In this document: positions 21,944-32,047 of the stretch, piece after piece
How positions within the stretch are numbered: the first letter of the stretch is position 1
Layout: each line of letters begins with the position of its first letter
NCBI RefSeq assembly: GCF_900142725.1
Contig: NZ_FRBW01000002.1
Span: 710,710 to 774,709 of the forward strand
Origin: Roseibium suaedae
GTDB taxonomy: Bacteria; Pseudomonadota; Alphaproteobacteria; Rhizobiales; Stappiaceae
Reading direction: 5' to 3'
Length of the DNA: 64,000 bases
The notes under the pieces: generated by a model
Seen by the model: the letters and a program-made list of their open reading frames with translations, nothing else
The model's database searches: none
Told to the model about the DNA's origin: nothing
Made by a program: the position numbers and the translations under genes

Positions 21944-23343
21944 CAGGCAACCTCCTCGCTGGAGCGGATGATATCCAGAGACCGGACAGCCTCGGCAAAG
22001 GCGGTCCCCCGGATTTCAAAATTCGGATACTGGTCAAAGGACGCGCAGGCCGGCGATAGCAAGACGGCAACCTCGGCAGCAGGGTCCTGCGCCGCGTCGC
22101 GGGCTGCGTCACGGACGGCCTTGTCCAGCGTGCCGCTGATCTCGACTTCGGCCTTGCCCTTGAGCGTTTCGGCAAAAGCGTTTGCGGCTTCACCAATCAG
22201 ATAGGCCTTGGCGATCTTCGGCAAGAACTCGGCCAGCGGTGTGATCCCGCCCGCCTTGGCCTTGCCGCCCGCAATCCAGTAGATCCGGTCAAAGCTCGAC
22301 AGCGCACGGGCAGCGGCGTCCGCGTTGGTTGCCTTGGAGTCGTTGACGAACAGAATGTTGCCGGCACGGGCAACCATCTCCATGCGGTGATGCAGGCCCG
22401 GGAAACTGGAAAGCGCAGGCGCGATCTCGGTGGCCGGAATGCCGAGCGCTCTGAGCGCAGCAAAAGCAGCAGCAGCGTTCTGGCCATTGTGCTGGCCGCG
22501 CAAGCTGTCAATGCCGCTGAGATCCGCGACCTTTTCGGCAGCGCCATCGTGAGCCTCAAACAGAGCAGGCCATTCGGCATAGATCCCGTCGCGCAGGGAA
22601 CCGGCGGCCGAAATGCGCCAGACCGGCATGCGGGCCAGATCCTGACGGGAGGCGATTGCCTCGGACATCTCGTCATCCACACCGACAACGGCAATCCGGC
22701 TGCCCGCGATCAGGCGTTCCTTGATGGCTGCATAGTTTTCCATGCTGCCGTGCCGGTCCAGATGATCCGGCGACAGGTTCATATGCAGGCCAACCGTCGG
22801 ATCCAGCGAGGGCGCCAGATCGATCTGATAGGAAGAGCACTCGACGACATAATGGCGGCCCGCTTCCAGCGGCTTCAGATCGAAGACCGGCGTGCCGATG
22901 TTGCCGCCGACTTCCGTGTCCCGTCCAAGGGTCTTCAGAAGATGGGCAATCAGGGCCGTGGTGGTCGACTTGCCGTTGGTGCCGGTGATGGCAATCAGAA
23001 CAGCTTCCGGGCACACGAGACGGCGCTCGCGGCAGAAAAGCTCAATGTCACCGATGATTTCGACACCTGCAGCCCGTGCCTTCTCGACAGTCCAGTGCGG
23101 CGCAGGATGGGTCAAGGGAACGCCAGGCGCCAGGACAAGCGCGGAAAAACCGCTCCAGTCCTCATTGCGCAGATCCGCAACGGACAGTCCGGCATCCTTG
23201 GCGGTTTGCGTGCGGGCTTCGGCATCGTCCCAGCAAACGACATGCGCACCACCAGCGGCCAGAGCCTTGGCAGTGGACAGGCCTGAGCCGCCCAGTCCGA
23301 AGAGGGCGACACGCTTGCCGGAAAGACAGGTGATCGGGATCAT
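21943..23343 (-). CDS. murD: UDP-N-acetylmuramoyl-L-alanine--D-glutamate ligase MurD
   Basis: Adds D-Glu to UDP-MurNAc-L-Ala. In 466 residues the N-terminal [17 protein letters not shown] binds [19 protein letters not shown] is the P-loop, and [17 protein letters not shown] and [17 protein letters not shown] are the conserved catalytic and C-terminal domain signatures. There is a 7-base gap after mraY and a TGATG junction with ftsW. Confidence 0.97.
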   Translation of the reverse strand: MIPITCLSGKRVALFGLGGSGLSTAKALAAGGAHVVCWDDAEARTQTAKDAGLSVADLRNEDWSGFSALVLAPGVPLTHPAPHWTVEKARAAGVEIIGDIELFCRERRLVCPEAVLIAITGTNGKSTTTALIAHLLKTLGRDTEVGGNIGTPVFDLKPLEAGRHYVVECSSYQIDLAPSLDPTVGLHMNLSPDHLDRHGSMENYAAIKERLIAGSRIAVVGVDDEMSEAIASRQDLARMPVWRISAAGSLRDGIYAEWPALFEAHDGAAEKVADLSGIDSLRGQHNGQNAAAAFAALRALGIPATEIAPALSSFPGLHHRMEMVARAGNILFVNDSKATNADAAARALSSFDRIYWIAGGKAKAGGITPLAEFLPKIAKAYLIGEAANAFAETLKGKAEVEISGTLDKAVRDAARDAAQDPAAEVAVLLSPACASFDQYPNFEIRGTAFAEAVRSLDIIRSSEEVA

Positions 23344-23350
23344 CTGGGCC

Positions 23351-24433
23351 TCACCGCAGCTTCAGCGTCGCGAGGCCGATAAGGGCCAGAACCACCGAAA
23401 TGATCCAGAAACGGATCACGACCTGAGATTCCGTCCAGCCCTGCAGCTCGAAATGATGGTGGATCGGCGCCATGCGGAACACGCGCTTGCCCGTCAGCTT
23501 GAAGGAGAACACCTGCACGATCACGGAGACGGCTTCGAGCACGAACAGGCCGCCGATGATGGCCAGAACGATCTCATGCTTAGTGGCGACAGCGATGGCG
23601 CTGATCATGCCGCCAAGGGCGAGCGAACCCGTGTCGCCCATGAAGATGGCGGCGGGCGGCGCATTGAACCACAGGAAGCCCAGACCTGCGCCAACCACGG
23701 CGCCTGCGATCACGGCCAGTTCGCCGGTGCCGGGAACATGGTGGATCTGCAGGTAGCTGGCGAAAACCGCGTTACCGGTCAGGTACGCAATCAGGCCAAA
23801 GGAAGCGCAGGCGATCATCACCGGCACGATGGCAAGACCGTCAAGACCATCCGTCAGGTTCACGGCATTGCCCGCGCCGACAATCACAAAGGCTGCAAAG
23901 GGAATGAAGAAGATGCCGAGATTGATGGTGAGGTCCTTCAGGAACGGAAAGCCGATCGAGGTGGAGAACGGCTGGGAATCCAGAAGGGTAACGATGAAGG
24001 CTGCGGTCCCGGCAATCAGGAACTCAAGGCCCAGACGCGCCTTGCTGCCGAAGCCCTTGTGCGAGGCCTTGGTGACCTTCAGGTAGTCATCATAAAAGCC
24101 GATCAGGCCGAACCCGATGGTGACGCCGATGACGATCCAGACATAGGGGTTGCTCAGATCCGTCCAGAGCAGCGCTGCGGCCAGCGTGCCGGACAGGATC
24201 ATCAGGCCGCCCATGGTCGGCGTGCCCTTCTTCAGAAGATGGCTTTCAGGACCATCCGCACGGATCGGCTGGCCCTTGCCCTGGCGGATGCGCAGGCTGG
24301 CAATGATGCGGGGACCGAAGAGGAACACGAACAGCAGGGCCGTCATGATGGCCCCGCCCGTCCGGAACGTGATGTAGCGGAACACGTTCAGTGCTGAAAT
24401 CTGGTCGGCAAGATCGCCAAGGAAATAAAACAT
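23351..24433 (-). CDS. mraY: Phospho-N-acetylmuramoyl-pentapeptide transferase MraY
   Basis: Polytopic enzyme forming lipid I on undecaprenyl phosphate. The 360 residues give about ten membrane helices. Signatures are [13 protein letters not shown], the catalytic [33 protein letters not shown] and the cytosolic loop [23 protein letters not shown]. It lies in dcw order with short gaps on both sides (9 bases to murF). Confidence 0.98.
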   Translation of the reverse strand: MFYFLGDLADQISALNVFRYITFRTGGAIMTALLFVFLFGPRIIASLRIRQGKGQPIRADGPESHLLKKGTPTMGGLMILSGTLAAALLWTDLSNPYVWIVIGVTIGFGLIGFYDDYLKVTKASHKGFGSKARLGLEFLIAGTAAFIVTLLDSQPFSTSIGFPFLKDLTINLGIFFIPFAAFVIVGAGNAVNLTDGLDGLAIVPVMIACASFGLIAYLTGNAVFASYLQIHHVPGTGELAVIAGAVVGAGLGFLWFNAPPAAIFMGDTGSLALGGMISAIAVATKHEIVLAIIGGLFVLEAVSVIVQVFSFKLTGKRVFRMAPIHHHFELQGWTESQVVIRFWIISVVLALIGLATLKLR

Positions 24434-24442
24434 CGTTTGTCC

Positions 24443-25873
24443 TCAAGCCGCCGCGGTATCATCCACGGGCGGGAATTCTTTCTTCAGGGCGTCGACAAGC
24501 GGCCCCATACGGGTGCCGAGGGAACCCTTGATCATGATCACGTCGCCGGAGCGGACTTCCGACAGGAGCGTTTCCGTCAGGCCCTTGGCTTCGTCGCTGT
24601 AGGCTCCACGGATCGCCTTGGGCAGTTGATCCCATAGCGCATGCATGAAGGGACCGGCGCAGTAGACGACATCCACTGCCGCCTGCTTGACCGGATCGAT
24701 CAGCTCCGCATGCAGCCGCTCGGAATCCTCGCCAAGCTCGCGCATGTCGCCAAGAACCGCGACCCGGCGTCCCGGACGCTTGACCGGCGCTTCACCAACG
24801 ACCGCAAGCGCCGCCCGCATGGACGCCGGATTGGCGTTGTAGCTCTCATCGATGAGATTGATGGTGCCGCCCTGGACCTCCAGTTCGGTCACCTCGCCGC
24901 GGCCTTTGGGCGAGCGCATGTCGGCAAGTGCCAATCCGGCAAGAGCCAGATCCGCGCCGAGTTCGACCACAGCCGTCAGCACAGCAAGCGTGTTTTTGAC
25001 GTGATGCCGTCCGGCCGCGCCGATCTTGTAGGTCAGTTCCTGTCCCAGGATCTGCGCCTGAACGCTGGAGTTGCCCGGCTGAAGCGAGACCTTTTCCGCT
25101 ACGCTATCGGCACCCGGACGCTCACCGAACGTGCGGATATTGCGCACGCCTGCGACGGAGGCCAGGAAACAGAGCAGATCGAACTGGACATTGTCCCGGT
25201 TCAAAATGGCAACGCCTTCCGGCTCAAGTCCGTCAAAGATCTCGGCCTTGGCCTTTGCGATCTTCTCCACCGAGCCAAAGAACTCCAGATGCACCGCCTG
25301 AACCGTGGTGATGATCGCCACATGCGGGCGCACCATCTTCACCAGTGGCGTGATCTCGCCGGCATGGTTCATGCCGATTTCAAACACGCCATATTCCGTG
25401 TCCGCAGGCATCCGCGCCAGGGTCAGGGGCACGCCCCAGTGATTGTTGAAGGAGGCAACAGAGGCATGGACCTTGCCGGACCGCTCAAGGCACAGGCGCA
25501 GCGCTTCCTTGGTGCTGGTCTTGCCGACGGAGCCGGTGACCGCAACGATCCGCGCATGGGTTCGGGCACGGGCTGCCACGCCAAGCTTGCGCAAGGCGTC
25601 CAGCGGATCATCCACGATCACATAGCGGCCATCTTCCGGCAGATCCTTGACCCGGTCGGCTGCGACAAGCGCAAGAGACGCCCCCGCGTCCAGAGCCGCC
25701 GCAGTAAAATCATGTCCGTCAAACCGGTCGCCAAGAATTGCAACGAAGGCATCGCCCGGCTGCAGTGTCCGGCTATCAATGGAAATGCCGGTGACGAGGT
25801 CTGCGACCTCACCGCGGATCTCACCGCCCGTGGCTTCCACAAATGCGTCTCGGGTCCAAAGCGGCTCGCTCAT
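24443..25873 (-). CDS. murF: UDP-MurNAc-tripeptide--D-Ala-D-Ala ligase MurF
   Basis: Adds the D-Ala-D-Ala dipeptide. The 476 residues include the N-terminal ISIDSRTLQPGDAFVAI, P-loop TGSVGKTSTKEALRLCL, FEIGMNHAGEI, and the C-terminal NLIDESYNANPASMRAAL. Its ATG overlaps the murE stop in ATGA, indicating coupled expression. Confidence 0.97.
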   Translation of the reverse strand: MSEPLWTRDAFVEATGGEIRGEVADLVTGISIDSRTLQPGDAFVAILGDRFDGHDFTAAALDAGASLALVAADRVKDLPEDGRYVIVDDPLDALRKLGVAARARTHARIVAVTGSVGKTSTKEALRLCLERSGKVHASVASFNNHWGVPLTLARMPADTEYGVFEIGMNHAGEITPLVKMVRPHVAIITTVQAVHLEFFGSVEKIAKAKAEIFDGLEPEGVAILNRDNVQFDLLCFLASVAGVRNIRTFGERPGADSVAEKVSLQPGNSSVQAQILGQELTYKIGAAGRHHVKNTLAVLTAVVELGADLALAGLALADMRSPKGRGEVTELEVQGGTINLIDESYNANPASMRAALAVVGEAPVKRPGRRVAVLGDMRELGEDSERLHAELIDPVKQAAVDVVYCAGPFMHALWDQLPKAIRGAYSDEAKGLTETLLSEVRSGDVIMIKGSLGTRMGPLVDALKKEFPPVDDTAAA

Positions 25874-27354
25874 GCGCCGGTCTCCATGGCACTTTCCTGC
25901 TCCGCAATTGCCTCGGCAACTGCGTCATGGTCTGAAAAGGGAAGCACCCTGTTGCCGACAATCTGGCCCGTTTCATGGCCCTTGCCGGCAACACACAGAA
26001 TATCACCCGCCTTGAGCTGGCGGACACCTTCACGGATGGCCTCAGCGCGGTCCGCGATCTCGCGCGCAGCCGGAGCCCCTTTCAGAACCGCTTTGCGGAT
26101 CAGGGCCGGATCTTCGGAACGTGGATTGTCATCGGTAACGATCACGAAGTCGGCCCGCTCCTGAGCAGCCTTGCCCATCAGCTGGCGCTTGCCCGGATCC
26201 CGGTCGCCGCCAGCACCGATGATCACACCAAGGCGGCCGCTCGCAAACGGGCGCAGGGCCGCCAGGGCGTTTTCCAGCGCATCCGGCTTGTGGGCATAGT
26301 CGACCACAACGAGGCCGCCACTCTTGGTCTTGCCCGAAAACTCAAGACGGCCCGGAGCCCCCTTGATGTTCTCAAGCGCCCGCAGCACTGGCCCCGTATC
26401 GAGACCCGAGGCAATGGCGAGGCCTGCAGCCGTCAGCGCATTGGAAACCTGGAAACGGCCGATCAGCGGCAGAGTGACAGTGTAGTTGCCGCGCGGCGTT
26501 TCCAGCGTCAGGACCTGACCGAAGCCCGAGGGACGCAATCCCGTGAGCTTGAGGGTCTTGCCCGTTTCGCCAACCGTCAGAAGCTGAAGTCCACGGTCCT
26601 GCGCAATTGAAATCACCCGGTCGGCATATTTCTCGCCCGGATCCACCACCACCGTGCCGCCCTTGGGCAACAGGTCGCGGAACAGGCGCAGCTTGGCCGT
26701 CAGATAGTCCTCGACCGTCGGATGGTAATCCATATGATCGCGGCCAAGGTTGGTAAAGGCGGCAGCCGTCAGGCGCACCCCATCCAGCCGGTGCTGATCA
26801 AGGCCATGGCTTGAGGCCTCCAGTGCCAGATGCGTGACGTGATCACGCGCCAGACGATCCAGTTCCTTGTGCAGGCCAACCGGATCCGGCGTCGTCAGTC
26901 CGCCATAGCCCTGACCATCGGCCGTGACGGTTCCAAGCGTTCCGAGGCTTGCGGACTTGTGACCGGCACTCTGGAAAATCTGGCGGGTGAATTCTGCAAC
27001 AGATGTCTTGCCGCTGGTTCCGGTGACAGCGACCACGACCTGAGGCTGGGCGGCATGGAAACGGGCAGCCATAAGCGCAAGGCTGCGGCGCGGATCTTCG
27101 CAGCCAAGCAGCACGACAGTTTCAGGCAGCTGGCCGCGGAGCCCTGCAACGGCATCCTGCGCACAGAGAATGGCAACAGCCCCGGCTGCAGCGGCTTGCA
27201 CGGCAAAGCCTGCGCCATCTGCATGCACACCCTTCAGTGCGGCAAAGAGAAAGCCGGGCAACACCTGGCGGCTGTCTGCCGTCAAACCCGAAATTGCGAG
27301 GCTGCCGGCCCCGTCCGGAACCGTCAGGTCCGCAGCAAGCTGTTGCAGTTGCAT
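25870..27354 (-). CDS. murE: UDP-MurNAc-L-Ala-D-Glu--meso-DAP ligase MurE
   Basis: Adds meso-diaminopimelate to the stem peptide. The start complementary to 27352-27354 (MQLQQLAADL, 494 residues) matches the family N-terminus; a TTG start 13 codons upstream (27393) is open but has no better ribosome site. P-loop VTGTSGKTSVAEF, NLGRDHMDYHP, and VTDDNPRSEDPALI are seen; the DNPR motif marks meso-DAP specificity. An 86-base gap separates it from ftsI. It overlaps murF in ATGA. Confidence 0.96.
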   Translation of the reverse strand: MQLQQLAADLTVPDGAGSLAISGLTADSRQVLPGFLFAALKGVHADGAGFAVQAAAAGAVAILCAQDAVAGLRGQLPETVVLLGCEDPRRSLALMAARFHAAQPQVVVAVTGTSGKTSVAEFTRQIFQSAGHKSASLGTLGTVTADGQGYGGLTTPDPVGLHKELDRLARDHVTHLALEASSHGLDQHRLDGVRLTAAAFTNLGRDHMDYHPTVEDYLTAKLRLFRDLLPKGGTVVVDPGEKYADRVISIAQDRGLQLLTVGETGKTLKLTGLRPSGFGQVLTLETPRGNYTVTLPLIGRFQVSNALTAAGLAIASGLDTGPVLRALENIKGAPGRLEFSGKTKSGGLVVVDYAHKPDALENALAALRPFASGRLGVIIGAGGDRDPGKRQLMGKAAQERADFVIVTDDNPRSEDPALIRKAVLKGAPAAREIADRAEAIREGVRQLKAGDILCVAGKGHETGQIVGNRVLPFSDHDAVAEAIAEQESAMETGA

Positions 27355-27440
27355 GTCATTCGTCGATCCGGTTTGTGCGTCGTCATATGGCAATCTGGAA
27401 ACCGGATTACGGCTGCGACCCCGCCGGTTTCCCTTGCCGC

Positions 27441-29159
27441 TTAATAAGATACTTCAATCGGCTTTTCACTGTCCTGAAACTGCGGCATCACACCAAGCAT
27501 GGGAGCCGCCCGGCGGATGATGTTTCCAACCATCGTGGCAGCGTTCATGCCCGCGGTCGCCGGCAAACCCGGACGTTCAGGCTTGGGTTCATCGATCACC
27601 GTCAGCACCACATAGCGCGGATCATCCATGGGGAAAGCGGACAGGAAGGAGTTGCGGCGCTTGTTCGAAACATAGCGGCCATGCTCGATCTTTTCCGCCG
27701 TTCCGGTCTTGCCGCCAACCACGTAGCCGGGCACTTCCGCCCGCTTGCCCGACCCCCCGCGTTCGGTGACGTTTAGCCGGAAGAGGTAGCGCATCTTGCG
27801 GCTCACATCTTCTGAAACAACGCGCGTTCCCAATGCCTTGGCCTGCTCCTGCGTACGCGGGAAGAAGGTCGGGGGCAGAAGGGTGCCGCCATTGACGAGG
27901 GCAGCGGCAGCCACAGCCGTCTGCATCGGAGTAACCGAAATGCCGTGACCGAAAGAGATGGTCATGGCAGCCAGTTCGTTCCATTTCGGAGGCAGCAGAG
28001 GGGCGGCATTTTCAGGCAGTTCGGTCTTCAGCCGGGTGGTGAGCCCAAGGCGGGTGAAGAACTCCTGCTCCTTCTCGATACCGCTCGTCAGCATCATCTT
28101 GATGGTGCCGACGTTGGACGAGTAGATGAAGATTTCCGGCACGGAAAGGATGCGGTTTTTCCCGTGGAAATCCGAAATCGTCCGCCCGTGAGCACGCACC
28201 GGACGGCTCGCATCGAAGCTGTCGGTGATCCGGACAGCCCCAGAATCAAGCGCCATGGCCGTCGTGAAGGTCTTGAACACGGAGCCCATTTCGAACACGC
28301 CGCCGGTCGCCCGGTTCATGCGCTTCTGCTCGAGCGCCTGGGACCGGTCATTCGGGTCATAGTCCGGCAATGAGGACATGGCGACCACTTCACCGGTCTT
28401 CACATCCAGAACGATGCCGACTGCTGCAATGGCCTGATAGAGGTCCATGGCCTTGACCAGTTCATCCCGCACCACATGCTGCACACGCAGATCCATCGCC
28501 AGCTTCACCGGCTCCATGGGACGGTCGGAAGCAAAGCCGAGCTTCTGCAGATCGGACAGCCATTGCTGGTCGATATGTCGCTCGATACCGGTCAGACCCT
28601 GGTTGTCGATGTTGACCGACCCGATGATGTGACCGGCAGTCGGACCGCCCGGATAGAAGCGCTGATTTTCCGACAGGAAGCCGATACCGGGAAGACCCAG
28701 GTTATGCACCTTGGTCACCTGGTCGGGTGTCAGTTCGCGCTTGAGCCAGACGAACCCCGCGCGGCTGTCGAGACGGCGCTGCACGATGTCCCGGTCCAGA
28801 TCCGGCAAGACACGCGTCAGGCCATCAACTGCCTCATCCACATCAACGATGCGGCGCGGCTCGGCATAGAGCGACGAGGTCTTGATGTCGGTGGCCAGGA
28901 TCTCGCCGTTCCGGTCCAGCAGGTCGGGCCGGGAGGCTGCGACCGTATCCTGCGCGGAGATCAGCGCCTGGGACGGCTGCTCTTCCATCTGCGCCAGCAT
29001 GGTCAGCCGTCCGCCAATCACCAGAAAACCCATCAGGAAACTGGCCATGACAATATAGACGCGGGATTTCACCGCGCCTGAAGATATGGAACCGGCAGAA
29101 GCCCGCGGCCGGGACCGGCGGACTTGAAGGAAGGACTGGGTTTCGGCGGTGAGTGTCAT
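27441..29159 (-). CDS. ftsI: Septal peptidoglycan transpeptidase FtsI (PBP3)
   Basis: Class B penicillin-binding protein cross-linking septal peptidoglycan. It has 572 residues: a basic N-terminus, one membrane anchor at about 33-55, a pedestal dimerisation domain, and a transpeptidase domain. The three catalytic motifs are SVFK (Ser near 293, in FEMGSVFKTFTTAMAL), YSSN (in FIYSSNVGTIKMM) and KTG (VGGKTGTAEKI). It follows ftsL by 7 bases. Confidence 0.97.
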   Translation of the reverse strand: MTLTAETQSFLQVRRSRPRASAGSISSGAVKSRVYIVMASFLMGFLVIGGRLTMLAQMEEQPSQALISAQDTVAASRPDLLDRNGEILATDIKTSSLYAEPRRIVDVDEAVDGLTRVLPDLDRDIVQRRLDSRAGFVWLKRELTPDQVTKVHNLGLPGIGFLSENQRFYPGGPTAGHIIGSVNIDNQGLTGIERHIDQQWLSDLQKLGFASDRPMEPVKLAMDLRVQHVVRDELVKAMDLYQAIAAVGIVLDVKTGEVVAMSSLPDYDPNDRSQALEQKRMNRATGGVFEMGSVFKTFTTAMALDSGAVRITDSFDASRPVRAHGRTISDFHGKNRILSVPEIFIYSSNVGTIKMMLTSGIEKEQEFFTRLGLTTRLKTELPENAAPLLPPKWNELAAMTISFGHGISVTPMQTAVAAAALVNGGTLLPPTFFPRTQEQAKALGTRVVSEDVSRKMRYLFRLNVTERGGSGKRAEVPGYVVGGKTGTAEKIEHGRYVSNKRRNSFLSAFPMDDPRYVVLTVIDEPKPERPGLPATAGMNAATMVGNIIRRAAPMLGVMPQFQDSEKPIEVSY

Positions 29160-29166
29160 GCTGGCC

Positions 29167-29526
29167 TCACCGGATCACGGCTGCAGTGGCGCCAGCATAG
29201 CCGCTGAGCGGCTCGCTTCCGCCGATCGGCTCAAGGGTGACAGGGCGCGGCGGCAATTCGTCCAGCGTCACGATCTGCTTCACTTCAAGGGGCTGCAGCT
29301 GAAGGTATTCGTTGTAACGGTCGACAAGATGCTGCAGCCGGTCAGGCTGGTTCAGGGTGCTCCACTCAGCCCTCAACAAACGGATCGCCGCATGTTCTGC
29401 GTCGATCTCGCGCTGCAATTCGGACACATGCGACGCGGACTTGGTCGCCGCGAGCTTCATGTCGTAAACGGCGGCCGCACCGACCACCACAAGCAGGATG
29501 AAGACGAAATTGAGATAGCGGCCCAT
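29167..29526 (-). CDS. ftsL: Cell division protein FtsL
   Basis: Small bitopic divisome protein, 119 residues. One membrane helix is near the N-terminus (LNFVFILLVVVGAAAVYDM), followed by a periplasmic coiled coil (HVSELQREIDAEHAAIRLLRAEW) and the short motif LNQPDRLQHLVDRY typical of FtsL. Sequence conservation in the family is low, but position between rsmH and ftsI with 3- and 7-base gaps makes the call firm. Confidence 0.92.
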   Translation of the reverse strand: MGRYLNFVFILLVVVGAAAVYDMKLAATKSASHVSELQREIDAEHAAIRLLRAEWSTLNQPDRLQHLVDRYNEYLQLQPLEVKQIVTLDELPPRPVTLEPIGGSEPLSGYAGATAAVIR

Positions 29527-29529
29527 GGC

Positions 29530-30582
29530 TCAGCCCCCTAGCCCGTGAAACTCGGCGAGACGCGGCACGCCGATGGAGTGGATGTCGAGATCGCGGGCCG
29601 CCTCTGCGGTCCGTCTGCCGGCGCGGAGCTTGGCGGACCGGGCGCGCGGGTTCGCGGCGGTCTCTGCCTCGGTCGGCTCCACAGCCTTGCGGGCGATCAG
29701 TTCGAAAGTTGCAGGCGGAACATCCTCTTCCGGCAAATGCCGGGAGCCGCCGCCGCGGACCTTGGTGCGGTCGGCAAAGAACTTCTTCACCAGACGGTCT
29801 TCCAGAGAATGGAAGCTCACGATCACCAGACGGCCGCCGGGCTTCAGGATCCGCTCGGCAGCAGACAGCGCCTTCGCCGCCTGATGCAGCTCGCCGTTCA
29901 CATAGATGCGCAATCCCTGGAACGTCCGTGTCGCCGGGTGGATCTGCGCCTTCTTGGGCGAGCGGCCAAGCACCTTCTCGATCAGGTTGGCGAGGTCCGC
30001 CGTGCGTGTCAGCGGCTTTTCCTTGCGGGCATTGTCGATGGCATGCGCCACGGTCGTTGCACGCTTTTCCTCACCCAGAAGACCGATGATGCGGATCAGG
30101 TCGCGCACGGGCAGAGAATTGACCACGTCCGCAGCAGAAGGCCCTGCCTGCTCCATGCGCATGTCCAGCGGTCCGTCGCGCATGAAGGAAAAGCCGCGAT
30201 CGGCCTGATCCAGCTGCATGGACGAAACGCCGAGATCAAGAACGACCCCGTCAACACCCTCATGCCCGAGCGAACGGGCATGCATTTCCAGATCTGCAAA
30301 CTGCCCCGGAACAAGTGTCAGGCGGCCGTTCGACGCCTCGACCAGCGGCTGACCACCGGCGATGGCATCCGGGTCACGGTCAACGCCGATAACACGGGCA
30401 CCAGCTTCCAGCAGCGCACGGCTGTAGCCGCCTGCGCCAAAGGTGCCATCGATGATGACTTCATCCGGCTTCGCGGAAAGATGCTCGAGGACAGGACCCA
30501 GGAGGACCGGCACATGACGCGCTGGTCCGCCAGCGTCATTTGCTGCCAGGGAGGCAGCGCCTGTTTCGCCGCGCGCCGTCAT
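29530..30582 (-). CDS. rsmH: 16S rRNA m4C1402 methyltransferase RsmH (MraW)
   Basis: SAM-dependent N4-methylation of C1402 in 16S rRNA. In 350 residues the motifs [36 protein letters not shown] split into the family start and the SAM loop [28 protein letters not shown] and [14 protein letters not shown] are also diagnostic. The ATG overlaps the mraZ stop in ATGA. Confidence 0.97.
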   Translation of the reverse strand: MTARGETGAASLAANDAGGPARHVPVLLGPVLEHLSAKPDEVIIDGTFGAGGYSRALLEAGARVIGVDRDPDAIAGGQPLVEASNGRLTLVPGQFADLEMHARSLGHEGVDGVVLDLGVSSMQLDQADRGFSFMRDGPLDMRMEQAGPSAADVVNSLPVRDLIRIIGLLGEEKRATTVAHAIDNARKEKPLTRTADLANLIEKVLGRSPKKAQIHPATRTFQGLRIYVNGELHQAAKALSAAERILKPGGRLVIVSFHSLEDRLVKKFFADRTKVRGGGSRHLPEEDVPPATFELIARKAVEPTEAETAANPRARSAKLRAGRRTAEAARDLDIHSIGVPRLAEFHGLGG

Positions 30583-31049
30583 GCCAGCCCCCCTTGCGCC
30601 TGTGCCGGGACGACCTGCCCCGACAACATTGCGAGCGCGCGCTTTGCGGCCTCAGCGCGATGCTCGCGGAAACGCTCCGGCTCCCAGATCTGGAACTTGT
30701 AACCAAGTCCGGCAAAGGTGACCTGATCGGTGATGCCCGTGTGGTCGCGGATCATGTCGGAGATCACGACACGTCCATCCCCGTCGATCTTTGGCGTCTC
30801 GCTCGCACCAAACAGGGCGATGGCAAGAGCGTCGTGATCCGGGGTGAGTTTGGCAAAGGCATCCAATCGGGTCTGGATCTGCGCCAGCAGGTCATTGCCA
30901 CCGGCATCCACTGCCTGAGAATGGGCAGAGGCAATGCAGTAGAGGCCCTCATATCCGTCTTTGGCCAGCACCGCGCGGAAAGACGCAGGGATCGACACGC
31001 GACCCTTGGCATCCAGCCGGTTAGTGAAGTGCGAGACGAAGCCGGCCAT
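30579..31049 (-). CDS. mraZ: Transcriptional regulator MraZ
   Basis: AbrB-like DNA-binding protein that represses the dcw operon. The 156 residues hold two SpoVT/AbrB-type half domains; the start [27 protein letters not shown] and the second [25 protein letters not shown] are characteristic. The C-terminal tail is Ala-rich. It is first in the operon, and phased TGGGN repeats 120-175 bases upstream are the likely autoregulatory operator. Confidence 0.96.
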   Translation of the reverse strand: MAGFVSHFTNRLDAKGRVSIPASFRAVLAKDGYEGLYCIASAHSQAVDAGGNDLLAQIQTRLDAFAKLTPDHDALAIALFGASETPKIDGDGRVVISDMIRDHTGITDQVTFAGLGYKFQIWEPERFREHRAEAAKRALAMLSGQVVPAQAQGGLA

Positions 31050-31168
31050 AAACCCTCTCTAGGCAGACCTTTCAGGTCTGACGAAGCCCAAATACCCTGA
31101 TGAACGGAAAGAACGGCCAACTGCGGCCACGCGGCGGATCCATCTGGTCCCTGCGTCCGGTCCAAAGA

Positions 31169-31223
31169 TGGGCCGAAACTCCCCGTTCTGGGTCTATATG
31201 GGATAACATGGGATTTCATGGGA
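31169..31223. promoter_or_regulatory. Predicted MraZ operator: phased TGGGN boxes
   Basis: Read on the plus strand, TGGGN occurs at 31189 (TGGGT), 31199, 31209 and 31219 (TGGGA), exactly 10 bases apart, with a further TGGGC at 31169 in the same phase and a degenerate TGGAA at 31230. E. coli MraZ is known to bind direct TGGGN repeats with five-base spacers ahead of its own gene, and this matches that spacing. The boxes overlap the predicted dcw promoter, which would suit repression. Confidence 0.8.
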
Positions 31224-31229
31224 GGTCAA
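31200..31229 (-). promoter_or_regulatory. Predicted dcw (mraZ) promoter
   Basis: On the minus strand TTGACC (31229-31224) is followed after 17 bases by TTATCC (31206-31201), or after 18 by TATCCC. This is a fair -35 and a weak -10 of the housekeeping type. It would give a leader of roughly 145 bases before mraZ. The MraZ boxes lie over the spacer and -10. No experimental support; alternative promoters further upstream are possible. Confidence 0.45.
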
Positions 31230-31233
31230 TGGA

Positions 31234-31573
31234 AAGGACTGGAATCCTCTGGCCCTGAACCGGTCACCGCCCTCCTGTCTTGATGCCACAATATGGTTAA
31301 CGAAGGCTTGACTTCACTTAAGAATCGGAGTCCCGGAAGCCCCTGACCGCTGCCAAATTGACGTTGCGGAATCAACAGTTCGAAATTGGTTAAACTTGTG
31401 GACATCCGGGGGACAGCCAACAGCCGATTGCTGCACTGCAGCTTCAACCCGGTCTGACAGCAAAAAATCAGGTCAATTCGACGCGCCGGACATGGGAACA
31501 GGCGTTCGCTCTCACTGCTGATTTGCAGCAGCGAGCCCAACGCATCATGCAGACGGAGGTCAGGGGGATAGAA
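31234..31573. other. Intergenic region between rnpB and the mraZ promoter
   Basis: About 340 bp without a gene. It is richer in A/T near 31280-31420. A hairpin ctgctg/cagcag with flanking gctc/gagc lies near 31512-31540 past the rnpB 3' end but lacks a T run, so it is a poor terminator. Nothing else recognisable was found. Confidence 0.5.
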
Positions 31574-31972
31574 ATGCCAGTTGGCCTGTAAGCCGGGTTC
31601 TGTATGGCACGGACCCGAAGATCCGCACGCGACAGCCATTCATCTGGGACGGCCGTTGCCGGACGCCTCTCGCAACCAACCCGGGTGACTGGCCTGGAAA
31701 CCGGCCTGGGCGTCAAGCGCCCGCGCCACCCCTATTCGGTTTTGCTCCCGGTGGGGTTTACCGTGCCGCGTCCGTTACCGTCCGCGCGGTGGGCTCTTAC
31801 CCCACCCTTTCACCCTTACCCCGGACAGGTCCGGGGCGGTTTGCTTTCTGTGGCACTTTCCCTAGGGTCGCCCCCGCCGGGCGTTACCCGGCACCGTGTT
31901 TCCTTGGAGCCCGGACTTTCCTCCCCCGCGGCCTTTCGGCACTTGCGGCAGCGGCTGTCCGGCCAACTGGCC
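31574..31972 (-). ncRNA. rnpB: RNase P RNA (catalytic RNA, type A)
   Basis: The RNA that matures the 5' ends of tRNAs. On the minus strand the conserved 5' block gaggaaagtccgggctcc (near 31907-31926) and the 3' block cagaacccggcttacagg are both present, as are the core elements ggtaagggtgaaagggtg and gagcccaccgcgcgg. The ends pair as the P1 helix: GCCAGUUGGCC at the 5' end with GGCCAACUGGC at the 3' end. That fixes the molecule to about 399 nt. A 586-codon open frame on the opposite strand across this gene is a shadow. Confidence 0.96.
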
Positions 31973-31977
31973 ACGTT

Positions 31978-32006
31978 GCCTTATGTGGGAACGGGAGAAA
32001 GGTCAA
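31978..32006 (-). promoter_or_regulatory. Predicted rnpB promoter
   Basis: TTGACC (complement of 32001-32006) and TAAGGC (complement of 31978-31983) are separated by 17 bases and end six bases before the predicted RNA 5' end. The same TTGACC hexamer is used in the predicted mraZ promoter. Confidence 0.55.
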
Positions 32007-32047
32007 GCGAGCCCTGCTCCCGTTCTGTGCTGCTTTTCCAGCCGGAG

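Noticed and set aside
31512..31540. Hairpin as an rnpB terminator
   Set aside because: The stem is acceptable but there is no T run and it is over 30 bases past the RNA end.
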